A DNA stretch of 64,000 nucleotides from Acidobacteriota bacterium (GCA_018269055.1 JAFDVI010000004.1:462359-526358); one strand, 5' to 3'. Counted from the first letter of the stretch, positions 17,556 to 27,578 are shown. A program made the numbers and translations. The notes: generated by a model from the sequence alone, not told the origin.

Positions 17556-20500
17556 ATGACTAAATTGAATCAACGCATTGGCTTGCGAGCGACGACAATT
17601 TTTGTCGTGTTGCTGCTTGCGCTTCAATTCTTTCCTTCACAGGCAAAGCCGCACTCGGTTGCCGCCGACAAACCGAACATTCTGTTTTGCTTTGCGGACG
17701 ACTGGGGACGCTATGCCAGCATCTTTGCCGAAATCGAGAAATACCCAAGCCTGAACCAGGTCGTCAAAACGCCAAACATTGACCGTGTTGCGCGCGAAGG
17801 TGTGTTGTTCCGCAATGCGTTCGTCAACGCGCCTTCCTGTACGCCCAGCCGCAGTTCGCTGCTGTCGGGTCGCTATTTTTTCAACACCGGGCGCGGCGCG
17901 ATTTTGCGCGATGCGCGTTGGGACGCGGCCATTCCCAGTTTTCCGTTGCTGCTCCGCGATGCCGGGTATCACATCGGCGAAACCTACAAGGTCTGGAGTC
18001 CGGGTTTGCCCGATGATGCTCCGTTTGGCGCGGGCAAATACGCGTATGAAAAAGCGGGCCGGATGCCGAATGATTTTTCCGAACACGCGACGGAAATGAT
18101 TGCCAAAGGAGCATCGCTCAACGAAGCGCGCGAAAAAATTTATTCCCAGGTGCGCGGCAATTTCGACGCATTTCTGGCCGACCGCAAAGCCGGACAGCCC
18201 TTCCTGTACTTTTTTGGCGCGACCAATACGCATCGCCGCTGGATCAAAGGTTCCGGCAAGGCGCTGTGGGGAATCGATCCCGATTCGCTGAAAGGCAAAC
18301 TTCCAGCGTTTCTGCCCGACGTGCCGGAAATTCGCGAAGACGTGGCCGATTACCTGGGCGAAGTGCAGGCGTGGGATGCTTATGTCGGGTTGCTGTTCAA
18401 ACGACTGGCAGAAACCGGCGAATTGGAAAAGACACTGATTGTCGTCAGCGGCGATCACGGCATGCCGGGCGTCACCAACGGCAAATGCAATCTGTATGAT
18501 TTCGGAGTCGGCGTCGCGTTGATGGTGCGCGGCCCCGGCATCAAAGGCGGACGCGTCGTGGACGATCTGGTCAGTTTGCCGGATTTGTGTCCGACGTTTT
18601 TGGAAGTCGCGGGCGTCAACCCGCCGGACAAACTCAACAGTCGCAGTCTGTGGAGCCTGCTGCAATCGGGCAAAAGCGGGCAGGTGGAAGCGACTCGCAA
18701 TTGGGTCATCAGCGGGCGCGAGCGCCACGTCCACACGGCCCGCGCACACTTTGAACCGTACCCGCAACGCGCACTGCGAACGACGGAGTTTCTGTACATT
18801 CGCAACTTTGCGCCGGACCGTTGGCCGATGGGCGATCCCAAAGGTGTGACGGCAACCAGCGAACCGTCGCAACAGGACTTGGAAGAAAACACCTACGCCG
18901 GGTTTGCCGATATGGACGCCAGCCCCACCAAAGCCTGGCTGGTAGCGCACCGCAAAGAACCGAAATGGCGACGACATTACAACTACGCCTTTGCCAAACG
19001 CCCTGCGGAAGAGTTGTTCGATTTGCGCAAAGACCCGCAGCAAATGAAAAACGTCGCGACTAACCCAGCTTATGCCAAACAAAAGGCCAAGCTGTCGGCA
19101 CAGTTGATGGCGACGCTGAAAACGGCGGGCGACCCGCGCGTCGGCAGCGATCCGCATGTTTGGGAGCGAATGTTGTTTGTGGACGATCCGAAACTGCAGC
19201 CGACTTCGCAAGTGTTGCAAACCACAACGCCAGAAACGCAGGGCGTGGATTCCGAGCAACTGGCGTTGGCGATTGAAACGGCGCGAAAAAGCGTTAGCGG
19301 CATTCACAGTTTGCTGGTGGTTCGTAACGGCGCGCTGGTCGCCGAAGCCTACTTTCACCCTTACGACGGCAAAAGCCCGCACGATGTGGCGTCTGTCACC
19401 AAAAGCATCACGACGACGCTGGCCGGAATCGCCATTGCACAAGGCAAAATCAAATCGGCGAAAGACCCGATGCTGAATTATTTCGCTAGCGCGAACGGCG
19501 CAAACAACGATGAACGCAAAGCGCGCGTACAGTTGAATCATCTGATGACGATGTCTTCGGGGTTGGATTGCAAAGCCGCAGGCGGCGAACCGACGCTGTG
19601 GGAGATGCTGGCTTCGCCAAACGACGTGCGACACATGCTGGATTTGCCGATGGTGGCTGAACCGGGCGCGAACTTCGTGTACTGCAGCGGCGGCATGCAT
19701 TTGATGTCGGCGATCATCGCCAAAACCACTGGGATGAGCACCGAAACCTTTGCGCGGCGAACATTGTTTGGGCCATTAGGCATACAAAATTTCATCTGGC
19801 CTGCGGACCATCAAGGCATCAATCATGGTTTTGGCAATTTGCATCTGTTGCCACGCGACATGGCCAAGCTGGGCGTGCTGTGGTTGAATCGCGGCAACTG
19901 GCAGGGCAAACAAATCATTCCCGAATCCTGGGTGGAAGAAGCAACCAAGGTACAAAAAATTACCGGCAACGCGCGCGATTACGGATATGGATGGTGGATT
20001 CCCAAACCCGGAGGGCCAATCGCATTTGAAGCTTCGGGGCGAGGCGGCCAGCAGATCAGCGTGCTGCCCGATTTGAACACAGTCATCGTGTTGACCGGCG
20101 GCGGCTATTCAACCGCAGAGGTCATGAAACTGATTCTGCCCGCCATCAAATCCGACCCCAGATTGCCCGCCAACCCCGCGGGCGTCGCCCGGTTAACAGC
20201 GGCCATCGCCAATGCCCGAGTCGAACAAGCCGTGAAATCCATTGTGATATATCCCGATCCGACAAAAGCGATTTCGGGCAAAACGTATGAAATCGCCGCA
20301 AACTGGATGGGATTGAAAAAACTGTCGCTGACGCTGGACGAAGAAACGCACGCCGTCACGGCTCGGCTGACGTTTGTCGGATCGCCAAAGCAGTATCAAT
20401 TTGGCCGTTCCGCCAAACTGCAAGGCAATGGCAGCTTCACGGAAACGCTGGCGCTGAGGCTGGATGGTTTTCCTTCGATTCGCCCTGACGGGCCAATGGG

Positions 20501-20690
20501 CTTGCCAGTTGCAATCAGTGGATATTGGGAAGACGCACAGACTTTCTTTTTGGAATATGACGAAATCGCCAACACGAACTGTTACCGATTGCGACTGAAA
20601 TTTTCTGGCGACACGGTCAACGTTCAAGCTAGAGAACGCACTGGATTATTTGACGAAAGCTTTTCTGGAACAGTCATTTCCAGTCGCTGA
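17556..20690 (+). CDS. Secreted fusion of a type I sulfatase and a class C beta-lactamase-like serine hydrolase
   Basis: 1044 residues in one open frame. A signal peptide covers about 1-30 (PSQA). The sulfatase domain spans about 38-530: metal ligands in FADDWG (D48, D49), the formylglycine motif C95-T-P-S-R99 and GDHG (D300, H301). From about 555 a serine-hydrolase domain follows: SxxK motif S613-V-T-K616, tyrosine motif Y709-C-S, typical helices LPRDMAKLGVLWLNRG and IIPESWVEEAT, and GRGGQ (828-832) in place of the KTG triad. A beta-rich tail of about 180 residues ends the protein. The first half would remove sulfate from a glycan or other ester. The second half belongs to the esterase/peptidase/beta-lactamase superfamily, with substrate unknown. 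The two activities in one chain are unusual. Confidence 0.9.
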   Translation: MTKLNQRIGLRATTIFVVLLLALQFFPSQAKPHSVAADKPNILFCFADDWGRYASIFAEIEKYPSLNQVVKTPNIDRVAREGVLFRNAFVNAPSCTPSRSSLLSGRYFFNTGRGAILRDARWDAAIPSFPLLLRDAGYHIGETYKVWSPGLPDDAPFGAGKYAYEKAGRMPNDFSEHATEMIAKGASLNEAREKIYSQVRGNFDAFLADRKAGQPFLYFFGATNTHRRWIKGSGKALWGIDPDSLKGKLPAFLPDVPEIREDVADYLGEVQAWDAYVGLLFKRLAETGELEKTLIVVSGDHGMPGVTNGKCNLYDFGVGVALMVRGPGIKGGRVVDDLVSLPDLCPTFLEVAGVNPPDKLNSRSLWSLLQSGKSGQVEATRNWVISGRERHVHTARAHFEPYPQRALRTTEFLYIRNFAPDRWPMGDPKGVTATSEPSQQDLEENTYAGFADMDASPTKAWLVAHRKEPKWRRHYNYAFAKRPAEELFDLRKDPQQMKNVATNPAYAKQKAKLSAQLMATLKTAGDPRVGSDPHVWERMLFVDDPKLQPTSQVLQTTTPETQGVDSEQLALAIETARKSVSGIHSLLVVRNGALVAEAYFHPYDGKSPHDVASVTKSITTTLAGIAIAQGKIKSAKDPMLNYFASANGANNDERKARVQLNHLMTMSSGLDCKAAGGEPTLWEMLASPNDVRHMLDLPMVAEPGANFVYCSGGMHLMSAIIAKTTGMSTETFARRTLFGPLGIQNFIWPADHQGINHGFGNLHLLPRDMAKLGVLWLNRGNWQGKQIIPESWVEEATKVQKITGNARDYGYGWWIPKPGGPIAFEASGRGGQQISVLPDLNTVIVLTGGGYSTAEVMKLILPAIKSDPRLPANPAGVARLTAAIANARVEQAVKSIVIYPDPTKAISGKTYEIAANWMGLKKLSLTLDEETHAVTARLTFVGSPKQYQFGRSAKLQGNGSFTETLALRLDGFPSIRPDGPMGLPVAISGYWEDAQTFFLEYDEIANTNCYRLRLKFSGDTVNVQARERTGLFDESFSGTVISSR

Positions 20691-20721
20691 ACCTGCTCAA
20701 TCCATTCACCGAAAATCAAAA

Positions 20722-20751
20722 GAGCGCAGAGTTTACGATCTCTCTGCGCTC
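20722..20751 (-). terminator. Terminator of the 758-residue gene
   Basis: A perfect 10-bp stem GAGCGCAGAG (20722-20731) / CTCTGCGCTC (20742-20751). On the minus strand it is followed by a TTTTGATTTTC run, suited to end the gene that stops at 20788. There is no T-run on the plus side, so it would serve the sulfatase fusion poorly. Confidence 0.7.
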
Positions 20752-20787
20752 CTGGTGCTTAGTTGAGGAAAAATTGAAAACCGCCCA

Positions 20788-23064
20788 TTACCGTTGCCCT
20801 TCGGTGGTTCGCACAGCCGTCTCCTGTTTGAATATCGGCGGACATTTTTCGATCAAATCTCGTTCACGCCGTTTCATTTCTTTTCTCGACGGCCATTTCA
20901 ATTTGCCAAGCTCGTCATCGCCGTAATACGGAACCGTGAATACGCCTCGGTCGGAACGCAAGGCCTCGCCGGAGGCTTTATCCACGATGACCCAGTCAAA
21001 ATTGACCAGCAGCTTTTTCTTATCCTTGCTGCCGTCCGGTTTTTGCGGGTACCCGATCTTTGTGATGATGAACGACGGCAGTTCAGATTCCGCCGCCGCC
21101 GAAATGTCGCCTTTCTTTGCGCCTACCCAACCGCTGGGACCGGCGTAGGAGTTTCTGTTTTTGTTCTTCGGCAGGAAGGGAAGTATCTTGCTGACAAACC
21201 CCAGGTACTGTTCGGTAAAGGTGTCTTTGAACGCGTGGTTGTGGAACAACGCCAACGAAGCTGGCGCGCGATTCAAATTGACCGGGCGGTATTGACGGTT
21301 GTCACCGGGCTGACCGGCAACCATTGTCACCATGGCCATGTCTTTGTCATAACCCAGATAGCCACCGCCTTCGCTGCGGTCGTTTTGCAGATCAAGCGAA
21401 ACGTTCCAACCCACCGTGTCCATAAAGCCAGGAATTTCCAACGAACGATGGAAAATCAGCAACCGGCTGAGTTGGATGTTGGTCAGCTTGTCCGGATCAA
21501 CGCGTTCGGTGTAGGCCTGCTTTTCCTGGTTGATCATGTTGCGCAGCCGCCGGACGGATCGAAACAGGCCGTTGCTGTTGGCAACCTCAATCTCCCGTTC
21601 CAGTTCCTTAACCAGATCGTTGTGGCTGCGTTCGACGATGCGATCAATCGGAATATCTTTGACGCCCGCGACCAGGGCTTTGCGGTCGAGCAGGAGTTTG
21701 ACTTCCTGGTCGTTATCGGAAATTTCCGCCAGAAACATAATGTCGGCAACCGTCAGTTCGGCGGCGAGTTCCCGCGCGATTTTAGTGATCTTCGCGCGTT
21801 TTTCCGGCGTCAGCGTTTGCGTCAAAATTGCAATACGCTGCAAATTCCAGATATTGGTGCTTACCGTTCCGACGCTTTTCAAAAAAGCCTTGGTTTCATT
21901 GTACTTCGGCGACAACAACGAGTTCAGCGCATCGCCATCGTTTTTGAATTCCCTGTAGGAATACAACAGCATTCGGGCGGATTCCTGATTGATGTCCTGC
22001 CCGTATTCATCCAGCAACTTGCGCACGTATTGGGCAAACGTCGGGCATTTGATGTCGTTCGCCATGCGGTACGCGCCCAGGTTGAATTCGATGGCACTGA
22101 ACGCGCCAAAATCATTCGGCTTCAGTTTCAGGTCATCCAGGAACGCTGACAACGTTGTAAACGGGATTTTGTGCTCTTCGCCAATGACCATCAGTTGCAA
22201 AGCCGGAGCGAAGGCGTTCCCGGAATTTTCGTTGGATAAAGCGACCTTCTTCAGAAGCTGCTGAAACTGTTCCGGCGATGTGCGCCGCGACATCACCTGG
22301 CGCAACCAGATCGAATCGCCAACGCTGGCCAGCATCGGGCCGATGACGTGATCGGGAACCTGGAACCGGTCGTGGAGAAATCCGGCAAATTGGCGAAATT
22401 TCGGCGCTTCAAACGGGCCGAACCACATCGAATTGCTGATCCGGATCAACGACTGCGTCCCGATTCTTCCATCTCGAAAGACTCCGGCAAAGTAGCGTTT
22501 GATGACGGTTTTGTTTTCCATCAAGACGTTGTAGTTTTCCAGCAATTCAGCGCCGTATTCGCTGAGCGTGTCAAAATTGTCATCAACGACTCGACCGCTT
22601 CTGGTTTCAAATCCGCATCCGTACTCTTTCACCAGTCTGTAATATTGGCGCGCATTCGCCCCTTGAATAAAAAACATCCTGGCCTCTTCCCCTTCTTCGG
22701 AAAGCAGCCATTCGACTTGCCGAGGCTTGATGTCCGTGAATTTCCATTCTTCGGTCAGAACTTTTTCCAGGCGCTTGCTCATCGGCGGAATGTTAAACAA
22801 CCGTTCAAAAAACGTGCGACGCTCTGTTGACGCCGGAGTCGTTTGGCCGGATTGCTTTCCATCTTGCGAGGAAGCAGCCGCTGCTTGTCCCGTTTCGGCG
22901 TGGGCCTGATCATCCTGGCTGGAAATCCGGAGGATCGGAATTGAAGCGTCAGATAAATCGAGGCGCCAAGCCCCAAAGGAAGCGCGGTTCAGGTTTGACC
23001 CACTGATGGGATGGTGAATTTCAACAACTGGTGGAATGGGTGGTAATGATGCTGGACTAACCAT
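20788..23064 (-). CDS. Large protein of unknown function with a C-terminal HNH-like His pair and YAGPS motif
   Basis: 758 residues. The start is set at the ATG at 23064 because CAGGAG lies 8-9 bases upstream; an in-frame ATG 38 codons earlier has nothing comparable. I do not recognise the whole protein. The N-terminus is proline-rich and low complexity (to about 85). The middle (about 90-560) looks all-helical, with repeated amphipathic stretches. The C-terminal 160 residues look alpha/beta, with LALFHNHAF (His 608 and 610), then YAGPSGW about 30 residues later, then NFDWVIVDKASGEALRSDRG. H-x-H followed by a Ser/Asp segment faintly recalls JAB/MPN metalloproteases, but spacing is off and I give this little weight. 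No signal peptide or membrane helix. It stands alone between the kinase and the sulfatase fusion. Confidence 0.75.
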   Translation of the reverse strand: MVSPASLPPIPPVVEIHHPISGSNLNRASFGAWRLDLSDASIPILRISSQDDQAHAETGQAAAASSQDGKQSGQTTPASTERRTFFERLFNIPPMSKRLEKVLTEEWKFTDIKPRQVEWLLSEEGEEARMFFIQGANARQYYRLVKEYGCGFETRSGRVVDDNFDTLSEYGAELLENYNVLMENKTVIKRYFAGVFRDGRIGTQSLIRISNSMWFGPFEAPKFRQFAGFLHDRFQVPDHVIGPMLASVGDSIWLRQVMSRRTSPEQFQQLLKKVALSNENSGNAFAPALQLMVIGEEHKIPFTTLSAFLDDLKLKPNDFGAFSAIEFNLGAYRMANDIKCPTFAQYVRKLLDEYGQDINQESARMLLYSYREFKNDGDALNSLLSPKYNETKAFLKSVGTVSTNIWNLQRIAILTQTLTPEKRAKITKIARELAAELTVADIMFLAEISDNDQEVKLLLDRKALVAGVKDIPIDRIVERSHNDLVKELEREIEVANSNGLFRSVRRLRNMINQEKQAYTERVDPDKLTNIQLSRLLIFHRSLEIPGFMDTVGWNVSLDLQNDRSEGGGYLGYDKDMAMVTMVAGQPGDNRQYRPVNLNRAPASLALFHNHAFKDTFTEQYLGFVSKILPFLPKNKNRNSYAGPSGWVGAKKGDISAAAESELPSFIITKIGYPQKPDGSKDKKKLLVNFDWVIVDKASGEALRSDRGVFTVPYYGDDELGKLKWPSRKEMKRRERDLIEKCPPIFKQETAVRTTEGQR

Positions 23065-23430
23065 CACGAATACTCCTGTTAGCTTCGCGTTGGCTAAATC
23101 ACGTCGGCAATCACTGATGAGCTTCACTTCAGATGGCACAAACTCGTTGCCATGAATCACCCTGCGATGGCGAAACACCGCAACTTGATAAGGTCATGTC
23201 ATCCGCACCAACCTTGCGTTCCTGATTTAGACAAGTAGCGACTGAATTGTTGTTATGGCGCCAGATAGGCTACAGCGCAGGTGCGAATACCGAATCCTTG
23301 GGGACAACTATCGTAAAGCGAGCCGGATTATGCCATCGGTTGCGTCAGAGGTAAAAACTTTTGCAGCCGGATTTCACTTTTTTTGAGAATTCCGGGCAAT
23401 TTTTTTCGGCGCACTGGCCCAGGTTTCATG
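23065..23430. other. 366-bp spacer upstream of the 758-residue gene
   Basis: Apart from the ribosome site CAGGAG beside 23064 I see no gene, repeat or clear promoter. It would contain the end of the kinase transcript and the promoter of the downstream unknown gene. Confidence 0.45.
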
Positions 23431-26400
23431 TCAGCCGGTCGGGAATTGGGTAGCAACCGAATCTTTGCCGGATGCGATTGAAACCGGCAGGGTCTGACAA
23501 GCAGCCATCGCGGGAATCAATTTTGCCTGCAACTCCGCAACCGAACCGAACCGGAAATCGCGATTTTTAGCCAGGCATTTTTGCAGCACGGCATTAAGCT
23601 CCCGGGCTTCCCTGTTTTCGGCGTTGAGGTGAAAGGGTTCGTTCAAAATCGAATACAGCAATTCGGCGTGCGTTCGCCCTTGAAACGGACGATTACCGGT
23701 CAGTGCTTCAACGGACATCACGCCTAGCGCAAAGAGGTCGCTGCGTTCGTCCACCTCATCGCCGGTCAGTTGTTCGGGCGACATATAACCGAACGTGCCC
23801 ATGACAACCCCGCGCGCAGTGATGCTGGTTGCGGCGGAAGGTTCGATCATGCGCAGCTTTGCCAAGCCAAAATCGAGCAGTTTGATTTGCCCGCCTTCAC
23901 GCTTTTTTTCGCACACAAAAACATTTTCCGGCTTCAGGTCGCGGTGAATGATGCCGGCGGCGTGCGCGGCTTTGACGCCTTCCAGAATTTGATCAAACCA
24001 CGCGGCAGCGGTTTTTGGATCAAGCAACCCATTCCGTTTCAATTCCGCGCGCAACGTAAACCCGCTGAGAAGTTCCATCGCCAGATACGCGCCATCGCCA
24101 ATGCCGCCGTAATCGTACACCGTGACGATGTTCGGATGATTCAATTTGGCTGAAGCGCGCGCTTCCCGCTCAAACCGCCGCAACGCGGTGCGGTCGCCAA
24201 ACATGCTGCCCGTCATAATTTTGACCGCCAACCGCCGTCCCAATCGCAAATCCGCAGCTTCATACACTGCGCCCATTCCGCCCTTGCCCAGCAACTGTTC
24301 CAGGCGATATTTGCCGTCAATCGTCCGTTCAACCGGAAGCGACAGCGCCAACTCGAGGCCATCTTTCGCGCAAAGCTCATCTGTCGAATCGTAGCAGGCG
24401 CCGCAGGATGGACATTCTTTCAGTAAGCCGCTGTGCTCGCTGGACAACCGGGCCATCGCTTCACGGGCGCGCCGCTGTTCTCGCTCGACGCGATATTTGA
24501 GCCGCATGTTTTCGGAAACCACTGCGACCTGCCCGGCGACCGCCTGGAGCAATCGCCGGTCGTCAGGCGAATACGGTTCTTCGGACTTCTTTTCGCCAAG
24601 TAGAAACAATCCGGCCAGCCCGCGATTCGCATCTTTGATCGGCACAATCAAATTTGCGCCCAGGCTTTCCAGCCACGTTTGTTCGTGGGCTGGCAATCCG
24701 CGCCGGTTCAGCCCCAGCGAATCGAGCGCGCCGGTTTCGCTTTCCATCAACCGCAGCAACTTGTAACTTTCCGGAATCAGCAAGCCGCGCAATGCGCCGC
24801 CGGAGGAGTACCCCAGCGTCAAATCGCGATCTTCTTCGTCGCGATAAAACACGTAAATGCTGGTCGGATGCAGCGCCGATTCCAGTTTGCGGCTTATCAA
24901 CGCGGAAATTTCCGGCATTGAATCCAGCGCCTTCACTCCGTCAATCAGCCCCAATAGAATCCGCTCCTGGTCAAAGGCTTCGCGGAAGAATTTGCGATCC
25001 ACCCAACCGCGCAACTGTTTCTGAAATCGCAATCCCAGCGAAGCCAGCGCGATGGCGTAAAAGTAAATCGAATTGTGAAACAGCAGTTCGCTGACCGTCA
25101 GATTTCGATTGGCAATGACGGCGTACGCCAGTCCCGCCACAGGCAAAAACAGAATCAACCGCAGAGCATTTTTCGCCAGCAGGTATTGCACGCCTCGCCG
25201 CACGACGAGGCGAATGTCAAACAGGCGATGTTTGAAAATGGCGAACCCCAGCGTCAGCGGAATCGCCACCGCGCTCAATTCCATCACGACCTGTGTCAGC
25301 AAATTCGTTTCCGGCGAAACAAAACTGCGCGGATCGCGAGTAAGCAGAATCAGCACCCAAATCCAGTGAATGATGCTCGGCGCCAAACCAATGACCGCGC
25401 CGTAAATGATCCATTTGATTCGACGGCGCTGCCCCGGCTCTGTCACCTGGCGATAGTTGCGGGCGATCAATGCGCACAAGGCTCCGATCCCCAACAAAGC
25501 CACCACGCCAAACACCGCGCCGTCCAGTTGCACGTACGTATGCAGCCAATGAGCGTGAGTGAACAGCAACTTGTCCGCAGAGTTTTGTCCGCTGGCAGCA
25601 ATCAACCGAACAACTGTGCGAGGGAGAAACTGAATCAGCGATATCAGGTAGTACCAGTTTTTCAGTCGCGTCCAGAATTTCGATTGCGGAACGCCGGGCG
25701 GAAAGAGCAGAAAAAAGTGAAACGAAACTGCGGCAACCAACACGTCCGGGCAAAACAGCAGAAAGTGAATGGCGCGGGCCATCGTTCCCAAAAACCCACT
25801 GACCGGAAACAGCGCGATAGGCACAAACGCCAACGCATTGGCCAGACTGGCAACAAAACCCAATTGCGTCACGCGTTCATTGGGCTTGAACAATCCGACC
25901 AGCATCGCCAGGACGAAAAACGCCAAGCCAACAACGATTTCCGAAATCATCCGCGCCGGAGTTCGCAGGTCGCGTTTCAGTGGCACTTCAAGCGTAACCA
26001 AATGGTCTTCGGAGCCGCGGCGGATGCGCAAGCTGTAGCGACTTTCGGGCGGCAGCAGATCACGTTTGAGGTAAAGGTTGACGTCTGCGCCAAGCCGGGC
26101 AATTTGCGGGTCGTCGTTGATGGCCAGAATCTGGTCGCCGGTTTCCAGTTTGCCTGCTGCAACCCCGGCGGGATCAACTTCACTCACAACCCATTGATCG
26201 CCAACCGTTTGATATTGCCAGCCAAAATCTTTGACCAGCGCGCCATACCGAACCAGCATCACGATGGCAAAAAGAAACGATGCCAGCGTAAGCGCGCCGC
26301 CAAAGACCACTGCCCAGAAGAAAAGCGGCTTACGTGGTAATTTCAGATTCGACGGCTTCGGTTCCGAAGCCGTTTTGTTCATCGCGGGCGGCTGTGAAGT

Positions 26401-26646
26401 GTCGAGCGGTTGCAGGTTGGAAGTGTCGGCCTGCGCCTTGGCCAACATCCCTGCCGCAACGCCCAAAGCTGGCGTTTCGATAAAATTTTCGGCTTCCTGG
26501 TCCGCCGCAATCAGTGATTCGACTTCGCGTTGCAACGCGCGGTCGCCTGCGCATTCGCGGTCCAGCCATGCAGCGCGTTCGTCAGGGGAAAGATCAAGCG
26601 CGTCGTGATACAGCCGACCAATCTGTTGATAACGTTCGGGCGTCAT
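23431..26646 (-). CDS. Multi-domain membrane Ser/Thr protein kinase (PDZ, multi-TM, GAF, zinc ribbon, kinase)
   Basis: 1071 residues. Order: a cytoplasmic N-terminal motif found in many acidobacterial kinases next to ECF genes (ERYQQIGRLYHDALDLSPDER, 4-24); one membrane helix (about 108-133); a PDZ-like domain (about 145-222, DPAGVAAGKLETGDQILAIN); a membrane block of about seven or eight helices (about 233-540); a GAF-like sensor (about 562-715); a four-cysteine zinc ribbon CPSCGACYDSTDELC (745-759); and a Hanks-type kinase with the glycine loop GKGGMGAVYEA, K809, HRDLKPEN (901-908) and DFGLAK (925-930). All catalytic residues are present. The PDZ domain would face the periplasm, making this a candidate envelope sensor. 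The ECF sigma gene lies 44 bp upstream, probably in one operon, and sigma-factor control by phosphorylation is plausible. Confidence 0.92.
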   Translation of the reverse strand: MTPERYQQIGRLYHDALDLSPDERAAWLDRECAGDRALQREVESLIAADQEAENFIETPALGVAAGMLAKAQADTSNLQPLDTSQPPAMNKTASEPKPSNLKLPRKPLFFWAVVFGGALTLASFLFAIVMLVRYGALVKDFGWQYQTVGDQWVVSEVDPAGVAAGKLETGDQILAINDDPQIARLGADVNLYLKRDLLPPESRYSLRIRRGSEDHLVTLEVPLKRDLRTPARMISEIVVGLAFFVLAMLVGLFKPNERVTQLGFVASLANALAFVPIALFPVSGFLGTMARAIHFLLFCPDVLVAAVSFHFFLLFPPGVPQSKFWTRLKNWYYLISLIQFLPRTVVRLIAASGQNSADKLLFTHAHWLHTYVQLDGAVFGVVALLGIGALCALIARNYRQVTEPGQRRRIKWIIYGAVIGLAPSIIHWIWVLILLTRDPRSFVSPETNLLTQVVMELSAVAIPLTLGFAIFKHRLFDIRLVVRRGVQYLLAKNALRLILFLPVAGLAYAVIANRNLTVSELLFHNSIYFYAIALASLGLRFQKQLRGWVDRKFFREAFDQERILLGLIDGVKALDSMPEISALISRKLESALHPTSIYVFYRDEEDRDLTLGYSSGGALRGLLIPESYKLLRLMESETGALDSLGLNRRGLPAHEQTWLESLGANLIVPIKDANRGLAGLFLLGEKKSEEPYSPDDRRLLQAVAGQVAVVSENMRLKYRVEREQRRAREAMARLSSEHSGLLKECPSCGACYDSTDELCAKDGLELALSLPVERTIDGKYRLEQLLGKGGMGAVYEAADLRLGRRLAVKIMTGSMFGDRTALRRFEREARASAKLNHPNIVTVYDYGGIGDGAYLAMELLSGFTLRAELKRNGLLDPKTAAAWFDQILEGVKAAHAAGIIHRDLKPENVFVCEKKREGGQIKLLDFGLAKLRMIEPSAATSITARGVVMGTFGYMSPEQLTGDEVDERSDLFALGVMSVEALTGNRPFQGRTHAELLYSILNEPFHLNAENREARELNAVLQKCLAKNRDFRFGSVAELQAKLIPAMAACQTLPVSIASGKDSVATQFPTG

Positions 26647-26690
26647 TGGTGAGGAGGCAACCTCAGCAAGAAAAAATCAAAACCGGTCGC

Positions 26691-27281
26691 TCAGGCCTGC
26701 GGTTCCGCATTGGAAGTATTGTTCAGTTCGCGGTATAGCCAGGATTTTGCCAATCGCCAATCTCGCCGGACGGTACCTTCGGAAACCTTCAGCACTTCGG
26801 CAATTTCGTCGTAATTCAATCCACCGAAAAACTTCAGTTCCACGACGCGACTTTGCCTGGGATCTAAACCGGCTAGCGTATTCAGCGCATCATCCAAGGC
26901 AACCAGATCGGGGGAACGGTCGGCGGAAAATTCCAGCGCTTCTTCAAGCTCCACTTTTTGCGCGCCGCCGCCGCGTTTCTGGTACTGCGCCTTGCGCGCA
27001 AAATCCACCAGAATATGCCGCATGACATTGGCCGAAACGGCGAAAAAATGCGCGCGGTTTTGCCACTGCACCTGAGCAGCGTCCACCAATCGCAAGTAGA
27101 CTTCATTGACCAAAGCAGTTGTCTGCAAGGTGTGGTTGCCACGTTCGCGGCTCATGTACTGCCGCGCCTGACGATGCAGTTCCTGATACACAATCGGCGT
27201 CAGCCGAGCCAACGCTTCCTGATCGCCGCCGCTCCAGGCCAGCAACAATTGGGTGATTTCCTGAGACGATGACGAATCCAT
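26691..27281 (-). CDS. ECF sigma factor paired with the Ser/Thr kinase
   Basis: 196 residues from the ATG at 27281 (MDSSSSQEIT), chosen because AGAGGG lies just upstream and the conserved domain starts here; a longer frame upstream has no family character. Region 2 includes LQTTALVNEVYLRLVD and QNRAHFFAVSANVMRHILVDFAR. Region 4 includes VVELKFFGGLNYDEIAEVL and the recognition helix SEGTVRRDW. It belongs to the same group as the factor at 101-661. It is followed within 44 bp by the sensor kinase, which suggests the pair forms one signalling unit in place of a classical anti-sigma. Confidence 0.93.
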   Translation of the reverse strand: MDSSSSQEITQLLLAWSGGDQEALARLTPIVYQELHRQARQYMSRERGNHTLQTTALVNEVYLRLVDAAQVQWQNRAHFFAVSANVMRHILVDFARKAQYQKRGGGAQKVELEEALEFSADRSPDLVALDDALNTLAGLDPRQSRVVELKFFGGLNYDEIAEVLKVSEGTVRRDWRLAKSWLYRELNNTSNAEPQA

Positions 27282-27578
27282 AACCCTCTTCTGCAACAGA
27301 CTGAAATCTCCCGTTGTCCAATACGCGAACAAGCAGGAAAAAGGATTTTGGCAAGAACCTGTCGGAACCAGGCAAATCCGTTGTCGCGGGCGAAAGCTAC
27401 CACACCTGCCGCTTCGCACCCTAAGCCCGCAATGACGCTTCCAAAAAAATTTTCGCTTCGTTGGCAGTTTCGCGCTCGCTTCGCGCTTACCCAGTTGAGA
27501 GCAGTTAGAGAACATCGCAGATGGAGTTATCCCCCCTGCGTCAACCAATGACGTTTTATTCAACCAAGGAGAGCGAAT

